From: Clostridia bacterium
Lineage (GTDB): Bacteria; Bacillota; Clostridia; Oscillospirales; CAG-272
Direction: 5' to 3'
Length of the DNA stretch: 36,745 nucleotides
NCBI GenBank assembly: GCA_017456005.1
Contig: JAFTLJ010000026.1
Location: 1 to 36,745 of the forward strand
The number at the start of each line of letters is the position of its first letter. The first letter of the stretch is position 1. Under the pieces are notes generated by a model that worked only from the letters and a program-made list of their open reading frames with translations, searched no databases and was not told the DNA's origin. Made by a program: the position numbers and the translations under genes. Positions 24,144 through 32,925 of this stretch are shown in pieces.

Positions 24144-24758
24144 TTATTTAAGCTCTTCGAAATCGGAAGCGGGGTGTAGGCACAGCGGGCAAACGAAATC
24201 CTCCGGCAGGGTCTCGCCCTCGTAAACGTAGCCGCATATAGTGCACACATAGCCTTTCTTTTTGGTGGGCTGAGGCTTCGGTTTTACGTTTGCGTGGTAG
24301 TAGCTGTAGGTCATGGATTCTTTATCGGAAATGACCTCTGCCTCCGTTACGTCGCAAATAAACATACCGTGTGTGCCAAGGTCTACATACTGCACAACGT
24401 CCAGCGAAATATATGCGTTTATATATTTCGGCAGGTATACAAGCCCGTTTGCGGAGCGCGGCGGTGTGCAAGATGCAAATTTATCGGTATCTCTGCCGCT
24501 GCTGAAGCCGAAAGCCTCAAAAACGCTGAAGGGCGCTTCCGTGGTAAGGCAGTTTACGTTCATTTTTCCTGTTTCTTTTATAGTGTCGTGAGAGTAGTTG
24601 GATTTATTTACCGTTACGGCAACGCGGCAAGGCGTGTTTGTAACCTGTACCACCGTGTTTACGATAAGACCGTTATCCTTCTTACCGTCGTTTGTCGTTA
24701 CAACGTAAAGACCGTAGCCGATTTTGAAAAGTGCTTTAAGGTCGAGTGTATTGCTCAT
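24144..24758 (-). CDS. Flavin reductase-rubredoxin fusion (Hrb-like)
   Basis: 204 residues; TAAGGAGG upstream. Residues 1-155 are an FMN-binding flavin reductase domain (LFKIGYGLYVVTT, PCRVAVTVNKSNYSHD, FGFSSGRDTDKF). Residues 169-204 are a rubredoxin, with iron ligands C172, C175 (CTIC) and C190, C193 (CPLC). This is the layout of high-molecular-weight rubredoxin of acetogens, which feeds electrons from NADH to flavodiiron proteins for O2 or NO detoxification. No flavodiiron gene is in the window, so the partner is encoded elsewhere. The rubredoxin is slightly short, lacking the usual loop residues between its two Cys pairs. Confidence 0.93.
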   Translation of the reverse strand: MSNTLDLKALFKIGYGLYVVTTNDGKKDNGLIVNTVVQVTNTPCRVAVTVNKSNYSHDTIKETGKMNVNCLTTEAPFSVFEAFGFSSGRDTDKFASCTPPRSANGLVYLPKYINAYISLDVVQYVDLGTHGMFICDVTEAEVISDKESMTYSYYHANVKPKPQPTKKKGYVCTICGYVYEGETLPEDFVCPLCLHPASDFEELK

Positions 24759-24921
24759 ATAAATATTACCTCCTTATGGGGTTTACTTGATTATTTATAT
24801 TATACCACAAAAAGCGCGCAAAGTAAATATTTATTTGAATATATTATTTTTCTTCGTGGATTATTAAAAATACACAAAAAAGATTGTGAAAAATGCAATA
24901 TAGAAAAATACGTATATTTTG

Positions 24922-24950
24922 TTTACATTTTTGATGAAATATGTTATAAT
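24922..24950 (+). promoter_or_regulatory. Promoter of the amino-acid permease gene
   Basis: TTTACA at 24922-24927, 17-bp spacer, TATAAT at 24945-24950. The remainder of 24759-24994 is AT-rich, with a minus-strand TATAAT (24804-24799) for the flavin reductase gene. Confidence 0.75.
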
Positions 24951-24994
24951 CAACAAATCTGATTTTCAGAAATTTATAACGGAGGAAAAAACCT

Positions 24995-26389
24995 TTGGAA
25001 AAAAATCAACTTGAAAAACGCTACGGTCTTTTCACTGCGATCTGCATGGTTGTAGGTATCGTTATAGGCTCCGGCGTATTCTTCAAAGCACAGGATATTC
25101 TCAACTACACGGGCGGCAACATGCTCCTCGGTATACTCGCTTGGCTTATCGGCGGTGTAGTAATGGTTATCTGTGCATTCAACTTCGCAAATTTTGCGAC
25201 AAAATATTCAAAAGTAAACGGTGTGGTTGACTATGCCGAAGCAGCCGTAGGCGAAAAATACGCCTATATGATGGGCTGGTTCGTATCCACTATTTATTAC
25301 CCTGCAATGACATCTGTTCTTGCTTGGGTTTCTGCAAGATACACACTCGTTCTTTTCGATGCAAATGCAGACATTACAAGCGGTCTTTGCATTGCACTCG
25401 GCGCATTCTACCTCGTTCTTTCTTACACTCTCAATGTGCTCTCCCCCAAGCTTGCCGGCAAATTCCAGGTAAGCGCGACCGTTATCAAGCTTATCCCGCT
25501 TGCTGTAATGGTGGTTGTGGGTACGATAGTCGGCCTTGTAAACGGTCAGACCGGAGAAGCCTTTACACAGGCGGCACAGAGCGAAGGCGGCGATTTCGGC
25601 AGCGTATTTGCAGGTGTTGCGGCAGCGGCATTTACATATGAGGGCTGGATAATTGCAACTTCCGTTAACGCAGAGCTTAAGGATGCGAAGAAAAATCTTC
25701 CCATCGCCCTCGTTGGCGGCACGCTTCTTATCATGGTGGTTTACATCACTTACTTTATCGGTCTTACGGGCGGCGCTACGGTAGACGTGCTTATGACTCA
25801 GGGTGCTACAACGGCATTCAAAAACATCTTCGGTAACATAGGCGGCACCGTGCTCAACGTATTCATCGTTGTTTCCTGCCTCGGCACGCTCAACGGTCTT
25901 ATGCTTGCTTGCACACGCGCTCCTTACTCCATCGCTGTAAGAAGCCACGGCCCCAAACCCGAAATGTTTGCTTCCGTAGATGAAAAATCCAATATGCCTG
26001 CAAACTCCGGTGCGCTAGGTCTTCTTTTCTGCGGCTTCTGGTTCTTCTATTTCTATGCCGCAAACCTCACAGCTCCCGTATTCGGTCTTTTCAGCTTTGA
26101 CTCTTCCGAGCTTCCCATCATCACGATTTACGGCATGTACATTCCGATCTTCGTTATGTTCATAGCAAAAGAAGGCAAAAAGAACGTATTTAAGAACATA
26201 GTTATGCCCGTTCTCGGTGTAATAGCTTGTGCGTTTATGATGTTCGTTGCGGTATACGCACACGGTGTGCGCCCCTACCAGGCGGCTGCTGCAAACGGCG
26301 AATTTGCTTTCCCCGTGCTCTTCTACCTCATCGTATACGTTGTTATCATGGCTATAGGCCTTGTAATGTACAAGAAAAAACAGAAATAA
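24995..26389 (+). CDS. APC-superfamily amino-acid permease
   Basis: 464 residues. The start is TTG at 24995, nine bp after GGAGG; no ATG fits. Twelve helices; GIVIGSGVFFKAQDIL in helix 1 is the unwound substrate-binding motif of the LAT-type amino-acid/polyamine-cation family. Likely takes up or exchanges an amino acid across the membrane; substrate unknown. Single-gene unit with its own promoter and terminator. Confidence 0.92.
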   Translation: MEKNQLEKRYGLFTAICMVVGIVIGSGVFFKAQDILNYTGGNMLLGILAWLIGGVVMVICAFNFANFATKYSKVNGVVDYAEAAVGEKYAYMMGWFVSTIYYPAMTSVLAWVSARYTLVLFDANADITSGLCIALGAFYLVLSYTLNVLSPKLAGKFQVSATVIKLIPLAVMVVVGTIVGLVNGQTGEAFTQAAQSEGGDFGSVFAGVAAAAFTYEGWIIATSVNAELKDAKKNLPIALVGGTLLIMVVYITYFIGLTGGATVDVLMTQGATTAFKNIFGNIGGTVLNVFIVVSCLGTLNGLMLACTRAPYSIAVRSHGPKPEMFASVDEKSNMPANSGALGLLFCGFWFFYFYAANLTAPVFGLFSFDSSELPIITIYGMYIPIFVMFIAKEGKKNVFKNIVMPVLGVIACAFMMFVAVYAHGVRPYQAAAANGEFAFPVLFYLIVYVVIMAIGLVMYKKKQK

Positions 26390-26398
26390 AAGCAAAAG

Positions 26399-26433
26399 AA
26401 AATCTCTTGGTAAATTCCAAGAGATTTTTTGTT
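26399..26433 (+). terminator. Terminator of the permease gene
   Basis: AAAATCTCTTGG and CCAAGAGATTTT around TAAATT, followed by TTGTTTTT. Confidence 0.9.
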
Positions 26434-26491
26434 TTTATGGCTCGTTCGGTGTAAATAACGTGCTCGCAGGCGGAAATGGGCGTAGGCTTCC

Positions 26492-27325
26492 TTACTTTTC
26501 GAAAGCGTAGTCGGAGATCATAGACGTATCTCTTATAACAGCCCAGCAAGCATCCTCGGACAGCAATTCGGCAAGCTTATAGATAGCATGAGCGTACAAA
26601 GCGTTTGAAATCAAAAATATATACTTTTTCGTTTTGGTTGCCGTGTCTGTGTAAACGTCATTTATGCGAGCTTCCTTTAAGAGCTTTAAGGCGGCGGCTG
26701 TTTCGTCCTCCGTGAGATTGCATCCCTCCATAATTTCATCAAAAGTAAATTCCGTATTGCTCACCTTCGACTTTTCAAAAGCTGTTTTATACTGATAATA
26801 AAAAACCTTTCGTAAATTTTTATCGGTCAAATACATTAAAGTATAATCGTCTGCCCGACATTTAATTGCGTTTTCGCTTCCTTCGGCTTTATAGGAAGAA
26901 TCTATGAAGGAAAAATCTTGTGTTGTAACTATAGCGCCGTGTGTATTGGAAATACAGCCTACTCGGCAACCCTCCATTAATTTTTGAATTTGAAAATCCA
27001 ATTGCTCTTTATCCGATGAACCGATATGCGTGAACCGCATTTTCGTGTTATGGTAGAACAATTCAATAAGCTTTTTATGGCAAAATGAAGGGAAATCATC
27101 GGCTGAACAAGATGTTTTTTCGGGTGCTTTTTCTATGCCGTACAGATTTTCCAGCGTTATGTTCAAAGCATTTGCGATTTCTGGAAGCAGCATTACGTCG
27201 GGCATAGAAACCTCGCTTTCCCATTTTGAAACAGATTGATTGGTAACGCCTATTTTTGCGCCCAATTCTTCCTGCGTTAAGCCATTTGCTTTTCTGTATT
27301 TTGCAATATTTTTTCCGATGCTCAT
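26492..27325 (-). CDS. XRE-family regulator with long unknown C-terminal domain
   Basis: 277 residues. Residues 1-66 are a Cro/CI-type helix-turn-helix (LTQEELGAKIGVTNQSVSKWE). Residues 75-277 form a domain I cannot name, with an FDEIMEGCNLTEDETAAALKLL stretch that looks like a second winged-helix and a C-terminal helical part. TATAAT at 27362-27357 lies about 30 bp upstream. Together with the regulator at 35561 it belongs to a style of clostridial regulator in which the extra domain probably senses a signal; no partner gene is evident. Confidence 0.85.
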   Translation of the reverse strand: MSIGKNIAKYRKANGLTQEELGAKIGVTNQSVSKWESEVSMPDVMLLPEIANALNITLENLYGIEKAPEKTSCSADDFPSFCHKKLIELFYHNTKMRFTHIGSSDKEQLDFQIQKLMEGCRVGCISNTHGAIVTTQDFSFIDSSYKAEGSENAIKCRADDYTLMYLTDKNLRKVFYYQYKTAFEKSKVSNTEFTFDEIMEGCNLTEDETAAALKLLKEARINDVYTDTATKTKKYIFLISNALYAHAIYKLAELLSEDACWAVIRDTSMISDYAFEK

Positions 27326-27416
27326 AGATATCAGCCTCCTTTGTTTTGGTAATTAAATTATAGCATATTTCACGCTTGGAATGAAGATATCATTTGTCGA
27401 ATCTGAATTTTATTGC

Positions 27417-28034
27417 TTAATTAAAATCGCCAAATGGTTGGAAAATACGCCTTTCCGTTTCTGCGCAGAGAAAATGGTATACGGGCAGATGAAGCTCCTG
27501 TACAAGGTATGTTTCGCTTTCGGGCACACAAATTGATATGTCGGCAATTTTTGCGAGTCTGCCGCCGCTGTTTCCCGTGAGCGCGAGCGTTTTTACGCCT
27601 ACAGCGCGCGCAAGCTCTGCCGCGTGCAGCACGTTAGGGGAATTGCCGGAGGTGGATATGGCGATAAGCAGGTCGCCCTCTTTTGCCAGCCCGTAGAGAA
27701 GCTGTGCATATACAAATTCGGCGTCGAGGTCGTTTATGCTCGCCGTGAGTGCCGCCGTGAGCGAGGGCAGGGAAACCGCAGGTAGCGCGCCCTGCAGCTT
27801 TTCGCGTATTGCGGCAGGGATCTTTTCGTTTTCCACCTTTCGCGGCAGCAAAAAGCCTTTCAGCAGTTCACCTGCGATATGGTCGCAATCTGCGGCGCTT
27901 CCGCCGTTGCCGCAGAGCAGTATTTTGCCCCCGTGCTCGTACGTTTGCACCATAAGCTCTGCCGCCGCAAGAATTTCGTTTTCGCAGGAGCAAAGCGCGG
28001 GGTATCGCGCGGTAAGTTTGCAAATTTCGTTCAT
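27417..28034 (-). CDS. SIS-domain phosphosugar isomerase-like protein
   Basis: 205 residues from the ATG at 28034 (AAGGA upstream); a GTG at 28052 is less likely. GNGGSAADCDHIAGELLKGF and ISTSGNSPNVLHAAELA are the phosphate-binding loops of GmhA/DiaA-type SIS proteins, which isomerise sedoheptulose 7-phosphate or bind phosphosugars. No other heptose genes are near, so the exact role is open. It follows the MATE gene but has its own promoter. Confidence 0.88.
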   Translation of the reverse strand: MNEICKLTARYPALCSCENEILAAAELMVQTYEHGGKILLCGNGGSAADCDHIAGELLKGFLLPRKVENEKIPAAIREKLQGALPAVSLPSLTAALTASINDLDAEFVYAQLLYGLAKEGDLLIAISTSGNSPNVLHAAELARAVGVKTLALTGNSGGRLAKIADISICVPESETYLVQELHLPVYHFLCAETERRIFQPFGDFN

Positions 28035-28064
28035 AAAGTATATTCCTTGCACATTTTTGTTTTT

Positions 28065-28093
28065 ATTATATCATGTTTTAAAAAATAGTTCAA
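28065..28093 (-). promoter_or_regulatory. Promoter of the SIS gene
   Basis: Minus-strand TTGAAC (28093-28088), 17-bp spacer, TATAAT (28070-28065). Confidence 0.7.
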
Positions 28094-28106
28094 CTTTGTT
28101 CTTTAA

Positions 28107-29435
28107 TCAATATCCGTATTTATTCTTCATTCCGCGAAGGAACGCCGCCGTAACCATAAGCGCCATAACCTCTGCGGCAACAATGGAAAACCATATGCCG
28201 TTAAGCTCCCAAATAAGCGGGAAAACGAGCACCGCCAGCACCTGAAAAACGAGTGTGCGCAAAAACGAAATAAGCGCGGAAACAAGCCCATTGTTAAGCG
28301 CCGTGAAGAAGGAAGAACCGAATATTGCCACGCCGGCAAACAAAAACGAGAAAGAGTATATGGAAAAGGCGTGTACTGTCATATCGAATAGTGTTTTGTC
28401 GTAACCCACGAAAATGCCGGAAAGCGGACGCGAGAGCAGAAGCGCCAGCGCAAACATAACGAACGAAGATGATATTATTATGCGCAGGCTCTTTTTGCGC
28501 AGGTTTTTTAGCTCTGTTTTGTCGCCTGCGCCGTAGTGGTAGCCTACGACGGGTGCAACGCCCACGGAATAACCGATAAACACGGAAATGAACACGAGGT
28601 TTACGTACATCAGCACGCCGTATGCGGCGATGCCGTCCTCGCCCGCGTAGCTGTTGAGTTGTATATTATAAAGCATATTCACCACAGACATGGAAATGTT
28701 CGTCGTAAGCTCCGAAGAACCGTTTATGCAGGTTGCAAGCAGAGATTTTCCGTCGAACCCCGTTTTGCCGAGGCGCAGAATGCTTTTGTTCGGCATAGAG
28801 AAGTATACAAGGGGGAAAACGCCGCCCACCATCTGGCTCAGCGCGGTTGCCGCCGCCGCGCCCGTGATACCCCAGCCGAGTACCGCCATAAAAAGCGCGT
28901 CGAGCACGATGTTCGTTATACCGGAAGCGAGCGTGGAGGCAAGCCCCAGCCCCGGCTTTTCCGCCGTTACGAAAAAGCTTTGAAATGCGAACTGCAAAAC
29001 GAGGAAGGGAAGCGCCAGAAGCACTATTCTGCCGTACAGCACGCAATCTGCGAGCATCTGCCCCTCTGCGCCGAGTGCTGAAGCTATTTCGCGCATAAAC
29101 GCTATGCCGAGCACGGCGAGAAGCACGCCGAGTGCCGCCGCGGAATATACAAGCAGGGAAAATATACTGTTTGCCTTTTCGCGCTTGCCCTCGCCTAGGG
29201 TTTTGGCTATGAGCGCGCCGCCGCCCGTGCCGAACATAAAGCCCATACCGCCGAGTATCATCAGCACGGGCATTATGAAGTTTACCGCGGCAAAAGGCGT
29301 TTTGCCCACGAAATTGGAAACGAAAAAGCCGTCTACAACGCCGTATATGGACGTGAATATCATCATAACTATAGACGGCAGGGTAAAGCGGAAAAGCTTT
29401 TTATAGTCAAAATGGTCTGATAATTGAATTTTCAT
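28107..29435 (-). CDS. MATE-family multidrug/metabolite efflux pump
   Basis: 442 residues, twelve helices, typical MATE length. LFRFTLPSIVMMIFTSIYGVVDGFFVSNFVG and the mirrored second half are characteristic of the MepA-like branch. It exports cationic compounds in exchange for Na+ or H+. Its promoter is flanked by a repeated CCGCGCGAA word that may bind a repressor. Confidence 0.92.
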   Translation of the reverse strand: MKIQLSDHFDYKKLFRFTLPSIVMMIFTSIYGVVDGFFVSNFVGKTPFAAVNFIMPVLMILGGMGFMFGTGGGALIAKTLGEGKREKANSIFSLLVYSAAALGVLLAVLGIAFMREIASALGAEGQMLADCVLYGRIVLLALPFLVLQFAFQSFFVTAEKPGLGLASTLASGITNIVLDALFMAVLGWGITGAAAATALSQMVGGVFPLVYFSMPNKSILRLGKTGFDGKSLLATCINGSSELTTNISMSVVNMLYNIQLNSYAGEDGIAAYGVLMYVNLVFISVFIGYSVGVAPVVGYHYGAGDKTELKNLRKKSLRIIISSSFVMFALALLLSRPLSGIFVGYDKTLFDMTVHAFSIYSFSFLFAGVAIFGSSFFTALNNGLVSALISFLRTLVFQVLAVLVFPLIWELNGIWFSIVAAEVMALMVTAAFLRGMKNKYGY

Positions 29436-29471
29436 TTTATAAGCTCCGAATTTGCAAAAGTGTCAACGGGA

Positions 29472-29500
29472 ATTATAGTATGATTCCGCGCGAATGTCAA
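29472..29500 (-). promoter_or_regulatory. Perfect promoter of the MATE gene with CCGCGCGAA repeats
   Basis: Minus-strand TTGACA (29500-29495), 17-bp spacer, TATAAT (29477-29472). CCGCGCGAA occurs at 29486-29494 inside the spacer and again at 29504-29512 just upstream of the -35, 18 bp apart. Confidence 0.8.
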
Positions 29501-29525
29501 GAGCCGCGCGAAATTTTAAGCTGTT

Positions 29526-31292
29526 TTATTCTTTTGCATCCAGCGCGATGTATCCGAGCAAGGCACCCCAATGGTAGAAAGAGTCCGCCTGGCGCGCGCT
29601 GCTTCCCAGCCCGTCCACGGCGCTGTAATTTTCATAAACGTGGTGTTCCTTTCGCCATTCGTGCATCATAAGCGAGGCAGATTTTTCCGCCAGCAGCTTT
29701 GCCTCGCGCAGAAGCCCCGCATCCTTCAGCGCTTCGTAAACGAGGAGGTTAAGCGGCGCCCAGATGCGCCCGCGCCAATAGTGCTGCTCTGCAAAAGCAA
29801 AGTCGCGGCGGCTTACAGACGGCAAAACGTATTCGCCCCAAAACTCCTCGGGGTTTAAAAGGTAATTTTCTGCCAAGGAACGCTTCTGCTCCGCGTTCAC
29901 TTCATCGGAAAACAGCGCAAAAAAATTCATTGGTGTGCGCCTTTGCACCCACCTGCCCGTGGCTAGGTCGAGGTTGTCAAAGCACCCTGCATCCGCGTGC
30001 CAAAGGCGGCACAGGCCCGTTTCCGCGCGTGCCTTTCTTGCCGCCAAAACGGCGACATCACCCTCTTTGCCCAGAATTTTTGCGATATTTATAAGCGCTT
30101 TGCAGTCCTTTACAAAAAGCCCCGTAAGCCCTACGGATGCCTGCATAATAAGACCCGATTCCTCATCGTAAACGGCATCGTCAAACGCTGGCGAGTTATC
30201 CATACCAGATTCGCATTTCGCGCCGAAAAGCGTGCCCTTCCACTCGCCGCGCGTGCGCGAGCCCCAGGACATTGTGCCGTCTGCACGCATACGGTTTTCA
30301 TAAAACCACGTGTTCCAGTGCAAAAGTTTGGGAAAAGACTCGCGAAGGAACCCGATGTTTTTGAATTTCGTATATATTTTTTCAGCTGCCATACTGCCCA
30401 CAGGCGGCTGGGAATGGTCGCCGTTGTTCCCGCCCGTGCTTATGCTTACGTTTGGCAACATACCGTCCCCGAACATTTCATCCAATATGCTGAAAAACGT
30501 GAGGTATGCCGAGCTTTCCTCGCCCCCCTCTGCAAACATCATAGCGGCAAAAAACGTATCCCAGCAGAAAATCATCCCCCCTTTGCCGCGGTTCCAGTTG
30601 CGCGAAACGGGCGCGCACACGCGGTTTTTTATGGGGTCATAAATCGTGTTCCATGCAAGCACGCTCTGCATAGCGGAAAACGATTCCGCATATTCGCCGT
30701 AGCGCTCCGCTTCAAGCGCGAGCGCACGTTTCTGCTCCCCCATGATGCGGTACGCCTCCTCTGTAGTGCAGGGCACGGTGGAAATGACCACGGGCGCATC
30801 CAGTGTGAAAAAGAGTGATGGCGTGTGCCACTCCGGCAGGTAATATTCGTATGGCGCCGTGTTGCTGTGCAGGTGCACGCGCGTACCGTCCGGGCAAAGT
30901 GCGCTAAGCTTGCCGTTTTCTTTTATAAGCGTGCCGTCGCGCCCCCAAAGGAACATCGTTTCCACGATCAGCTGTTCATCCGAGGTATAGTATCCGTCAG
31001 GCGTGACCATGATAAACTGCTCGCCGCCGCGCACGGCGCTTTCCACCTTCAGCGGTACGTTGCCGTGGCGCACGTGCAAGCAAGTATACGCCCCACCGAA
31101 GCTGCGCACGTCGGCGCGCACCTCCGGTTCGCGCCTTACAAGCGATGCGTGCAGAATATCGCCGCTTGAAATTTTTCTGAAGTTTAAATTTATGGCAAAG
31201 CCCCAGGGCAGAAGCACGTGCGTAAGCACGCTTTCGCTATACCACGTGTTCCAACCCGCGAGCGATTGTTTTTTCAGATCCGTCAAATTCAT
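29526..31292 (-). CDS. GH63-like glycoside hydrolase
   Basis: 588 residues; ACGGAGG upstream. No signal peptide, so cytoplasmic. An N-terminal beta-sandwich-like part (about 1-200) precedes an (alpha/alpha)6 barrel. CWDTFFAAMM (243-252), ESGMDNSPAFDD (361-372), YWRGRIW (505-511) and HVYENYSAVDG (551-561) are the landmarks of clan GH-G (GH63/GH37). The probable acid is D365 and the probable base E554. Members cleave alpha-glucosidic bonds or mannosylglycerate/glucosylglycerate; which one cannot be told here. Confidence 0.88.
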   Translation of the reverse strand: MNLTDLKKQSLAGWNTWYSESVLTHVLLPWGFAINLNFRKISSGDILHASLVRREPEVRADVRSFGGAYTCLHVRHGNVPLKVESAVRGGEQFIMVTPDGYYTSDEQLIVETMFLWGRDGTLIKENGKLSALCPDGTRVHLHSNTAPYEYYLPEWHTPSLFFTLDAPVVISTVPCTTEEAYRIMGEQKRALALEAERYGEYAESFSAMQSVLAWNTIYDPIKNRVCAPVSRNWNRGKGGMIFCWDTFFAAMMFAEGGEESSAYLTFFSILDEMFGDGMLPNVSISTGGNNGDHSQPPVGSMAAEKIYTKFKNIGFLRESFPKLLHWNTWFYENRMRADGTMSWGSRTRGEWKGTLFGAKCESGMDNSPAFDDAVYDEESGLIMQASVGLTGLFVKDCKALINIAKILGKEGDVAVLAARKARAETGLCRLWHADAGCFDNLDLATGRWVQRRTPMNFFALFSDEVNAEQKRSLAENYLLNPEEFWGEYVLPSVSRRDFAFAEQHYWRGRIWAPLNLLVYEALKDAGLLREAKLLAEKSASLMMHEWRKEHHVYENYSAVDGLGSSARQADSFYHWGALLGYIALDAKE

Positions 31293-31325
31293 AAAACGCC
31301 TCCGTAAGCGAAATTTACTGCTTTT

Positions 31326-31354
31326 ATTGTAACATTTAAAAATATATTTGTAAA
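31326..31354 (-). promoter_or_regulatory. Promoter of the GH63-like gene
   Basis: Minus-strand TTTACA (31354-31349), 17-bp spacer, TACAAT (31331-31326). Confidence 0.65.
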
Positions 31355-31401
31355 GTCAAAAATCTTTCTGCGTTACTTGCACCGAAAATAATACAAATTC
31401 A

Positions 31402-31430
31402 TTGCAAAAAGCAAATAGATGTGGTAAAAT
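31402..31430 (+). promoter_or_regulatory. Promoter of the PAP2 gene
   Basis: TTGCAA at 31402-31407, 17-bp spacer, TAAAAT at 31425-31430; divergent from the GH63-like gene. Confidence 0.55.
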
Positions 31431-31459
31431 ACACATATAAAATATAAAAGAGGTGCTTT

Positions 31460-32377
31460 ATGGAATTTCTTTATCTTCTTGAAAGTATCAGAAACCCCGT
31501 TTGCGATGCTATCGTAGGTATACTCACTTACCTTGGCGACGAGATAGCTTTTCTCGCCACGGCGCTCGTGGTTTTCTGGTGCTTCAGCAAACACCGCGGA
31601 TATTACCTTATGAGCGTGGGCTTCTGCGGCGTTATCGTAAACCAAACGCTAAAGCTTATTTTCCGCATACCCAGGCCTTGGGTGCTCGACCCCGAATTTA
31701 ACGCTGTGGAATCGGCAAAACCTGCCGCCACGGGCTATTCCTTCCCCAGCGGCCACACACAGAACGCTGCATGCACTTTTGGCGGGCTTGCAAGAGGCGC
31801 TAAAAAAACGTGGGCGCGCATAGTTCTCGTTGCCATAGTGGTGCTGGTTGCCTTTTCCAGAATGTATCTCGGCGTGCATACTCCCAAGGACGTTATAGTT
31901 TCGCTCATTATCGGCGCCGTGCTTGTTTTCGCGCTCTATCCGCTTTTTGAGTACGCGAAGAAGAACGAAAAGGTATATTATATCATATTCGGCTCCTTCT
32001 TCCTCATAACGCTCGCGTATCTTGCGTTTACGCAGATATACCCGAATTTTGTAGAGTTGGAGGCAGAGCATGTGGGCAGCGCCGTTAAAAACGCGGCCAC
32101 AATACTCGGTGCGGTGTCAGGTATACTCATTTCCTTCCCCATAGAAAGAAAATTTGTAAAATTCGATGAAAAAGCTACGCTTCTCGGCCAGATAGTGAAG
32201 GTTGCCGTGGGGCTTGTGCTCGTTCTCGCCATAAAAGAGGGGCTCAAGGTGCTCTTCGGCGGCAGCGATGAAATGCTCGTGCTGCGCGCGGTAAGATATT
32301 GCGCGATAGTGGTATTCTCCGCCTGTGTTTACCCCCTCACGTTCAAATACTTTGCAAAAATAGGCAAAAAAGCTTGA
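31460..32377 (+). CDS. PAP2-superfamily membrane phosphatase
   Basis: 305 residues; AGAGGTG upstream. The three PAP2 motifs are complete: K65-X6-R72-P73, PSGH (96-99), and S133-R134-X5-H140-X3-D144. Six N-terminal helices form the phosphatase; about 140 further residues with four helices extend the C terminus beyond a minimal PAP2. Probably dephosphorylates a lipid phosphate such as undecaprenyl pyrophosphate or phosphatidic acid. Confidence 0.92.
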   Translation: MEFLYLLESIRNPVCDAIVGILTYLGDEIAFLATALVVFWCFSKHRGYYLMSVGFCGVIVNQTLKLIFRIPRPWVLDPEFNAVESAKPAATGYSFPSGHTQNAACTFGGLARGAKKTWARIVLVAIVVLVAFSRMYLGVHTPKDVIVSLIIGAVLVFALYPLFEYAKKNEKVYYIIFGSFFLITLAYLAFTQIYPNFVELEAEHVGSAVKNAATILGAVSGILISFPIERKFVKFDEKATLLGQIVKVAVGLVLVLAIKEGLKVLFGGSDEMLVLRAVRYCAIVVFSACVYPLTFKYFAKIGKKA

Positions 32378-32384
32378 TAACGCA

Positions 32385-32432
32385 TAAAAAACACACGAAA
32401 CGCCCCCGAAAAGGGCGTTTCGTGTGTTTTTT
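32385..32432. terminator. Bidirectional terminator
   Basis: AAAAAACACACGAAACGCCC and its complement around CCGAAA, shared by convergent genes. Confidence 0.92.
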
Positions 32433-32463
32433 GATACCATATATTCAGCGCATAAAAGGGAGA

Positions 32464-32793
32464 TTAAGCTATTATTTGTGCGCGCTCTCTCGCTCTGTCG
32501 AGCTTTGCGTTTCTGAAATAGAGCGCAACGTCAACGGAAATTTCAACAAAGTTAAGAATATAGAAAAAGAAGCTTAAAAAGAAGATAAAGCCGCAGCTTC
32601 CCAGTGCCGTAAACTGTATTATTTTTCGCGCTATGCCGAAGGCGTAGCCGAGCAAAAGGAAAACTTCAAAAAAGAGGCTCTTACCCTTTGCCGTTTTGGA
32701 AATGAGCGATTTGCGAATTGAGATAGGCCAGGAAAGACCGAAGCAAAAAATAGTGACCGCTTCAAAAAGGTCTGTGAACATTGTTAAGTCCAT
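32464..32793 (-). CDS. Small PQ-loop/SWEET-like membrane protein
   Basis: 109 residues, three helices; AAAGGAG upstream. CFGLSWPISIRKSLISKTAKG with KSLFFEVFLLLGY resembles the PQ-loop/SemiSWEET fold: a Trp-Pro kinked helix followed by a basic KTAKGKS loop. Bacterial SemiSWEETs of this size dimerise to move sugars, but this clostridial group is uncharacterised. Transcribed divergently from the LysR gene, which may control it. Confidence 0.72.
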   Translation of the reverse strand: MDLTMFTDLFEAVTIFCFGLSWPISIRKSLISKTAKGKSLFFEVFLLLGYAFGIARKIIQFTALGSCGFIFFLSFFFYILNFVEISVDVALYFRNAKLDRARERAQIIA

Positions 32794-32900
32794 TATAAAA
32801 CTCCTTTATAATTTCCGCTTGGAAATGCTTGACTTTCGTTTACGATACCATTATAATACAATTGTGGGTATATGTAAAATGTATATTTTATATTTTGATT

Positions 32901-32915
32901 ATATCATTATGATAT
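32901..32915. promoter_or_regulatory. ATATCA-N3-TGATAT palindrome before the LysR gene
   Basis: Perfect 6-bp arms directly upstream of the ribosome site, in the intergenic region shared with the divergent small membrane-protein gene. LysR proteins usually bind such interrupted dyads (T-N11-A) and repress themselves. Confidence 0.45.
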
Positions 32916-32925
32916 GGGAGTTTTT

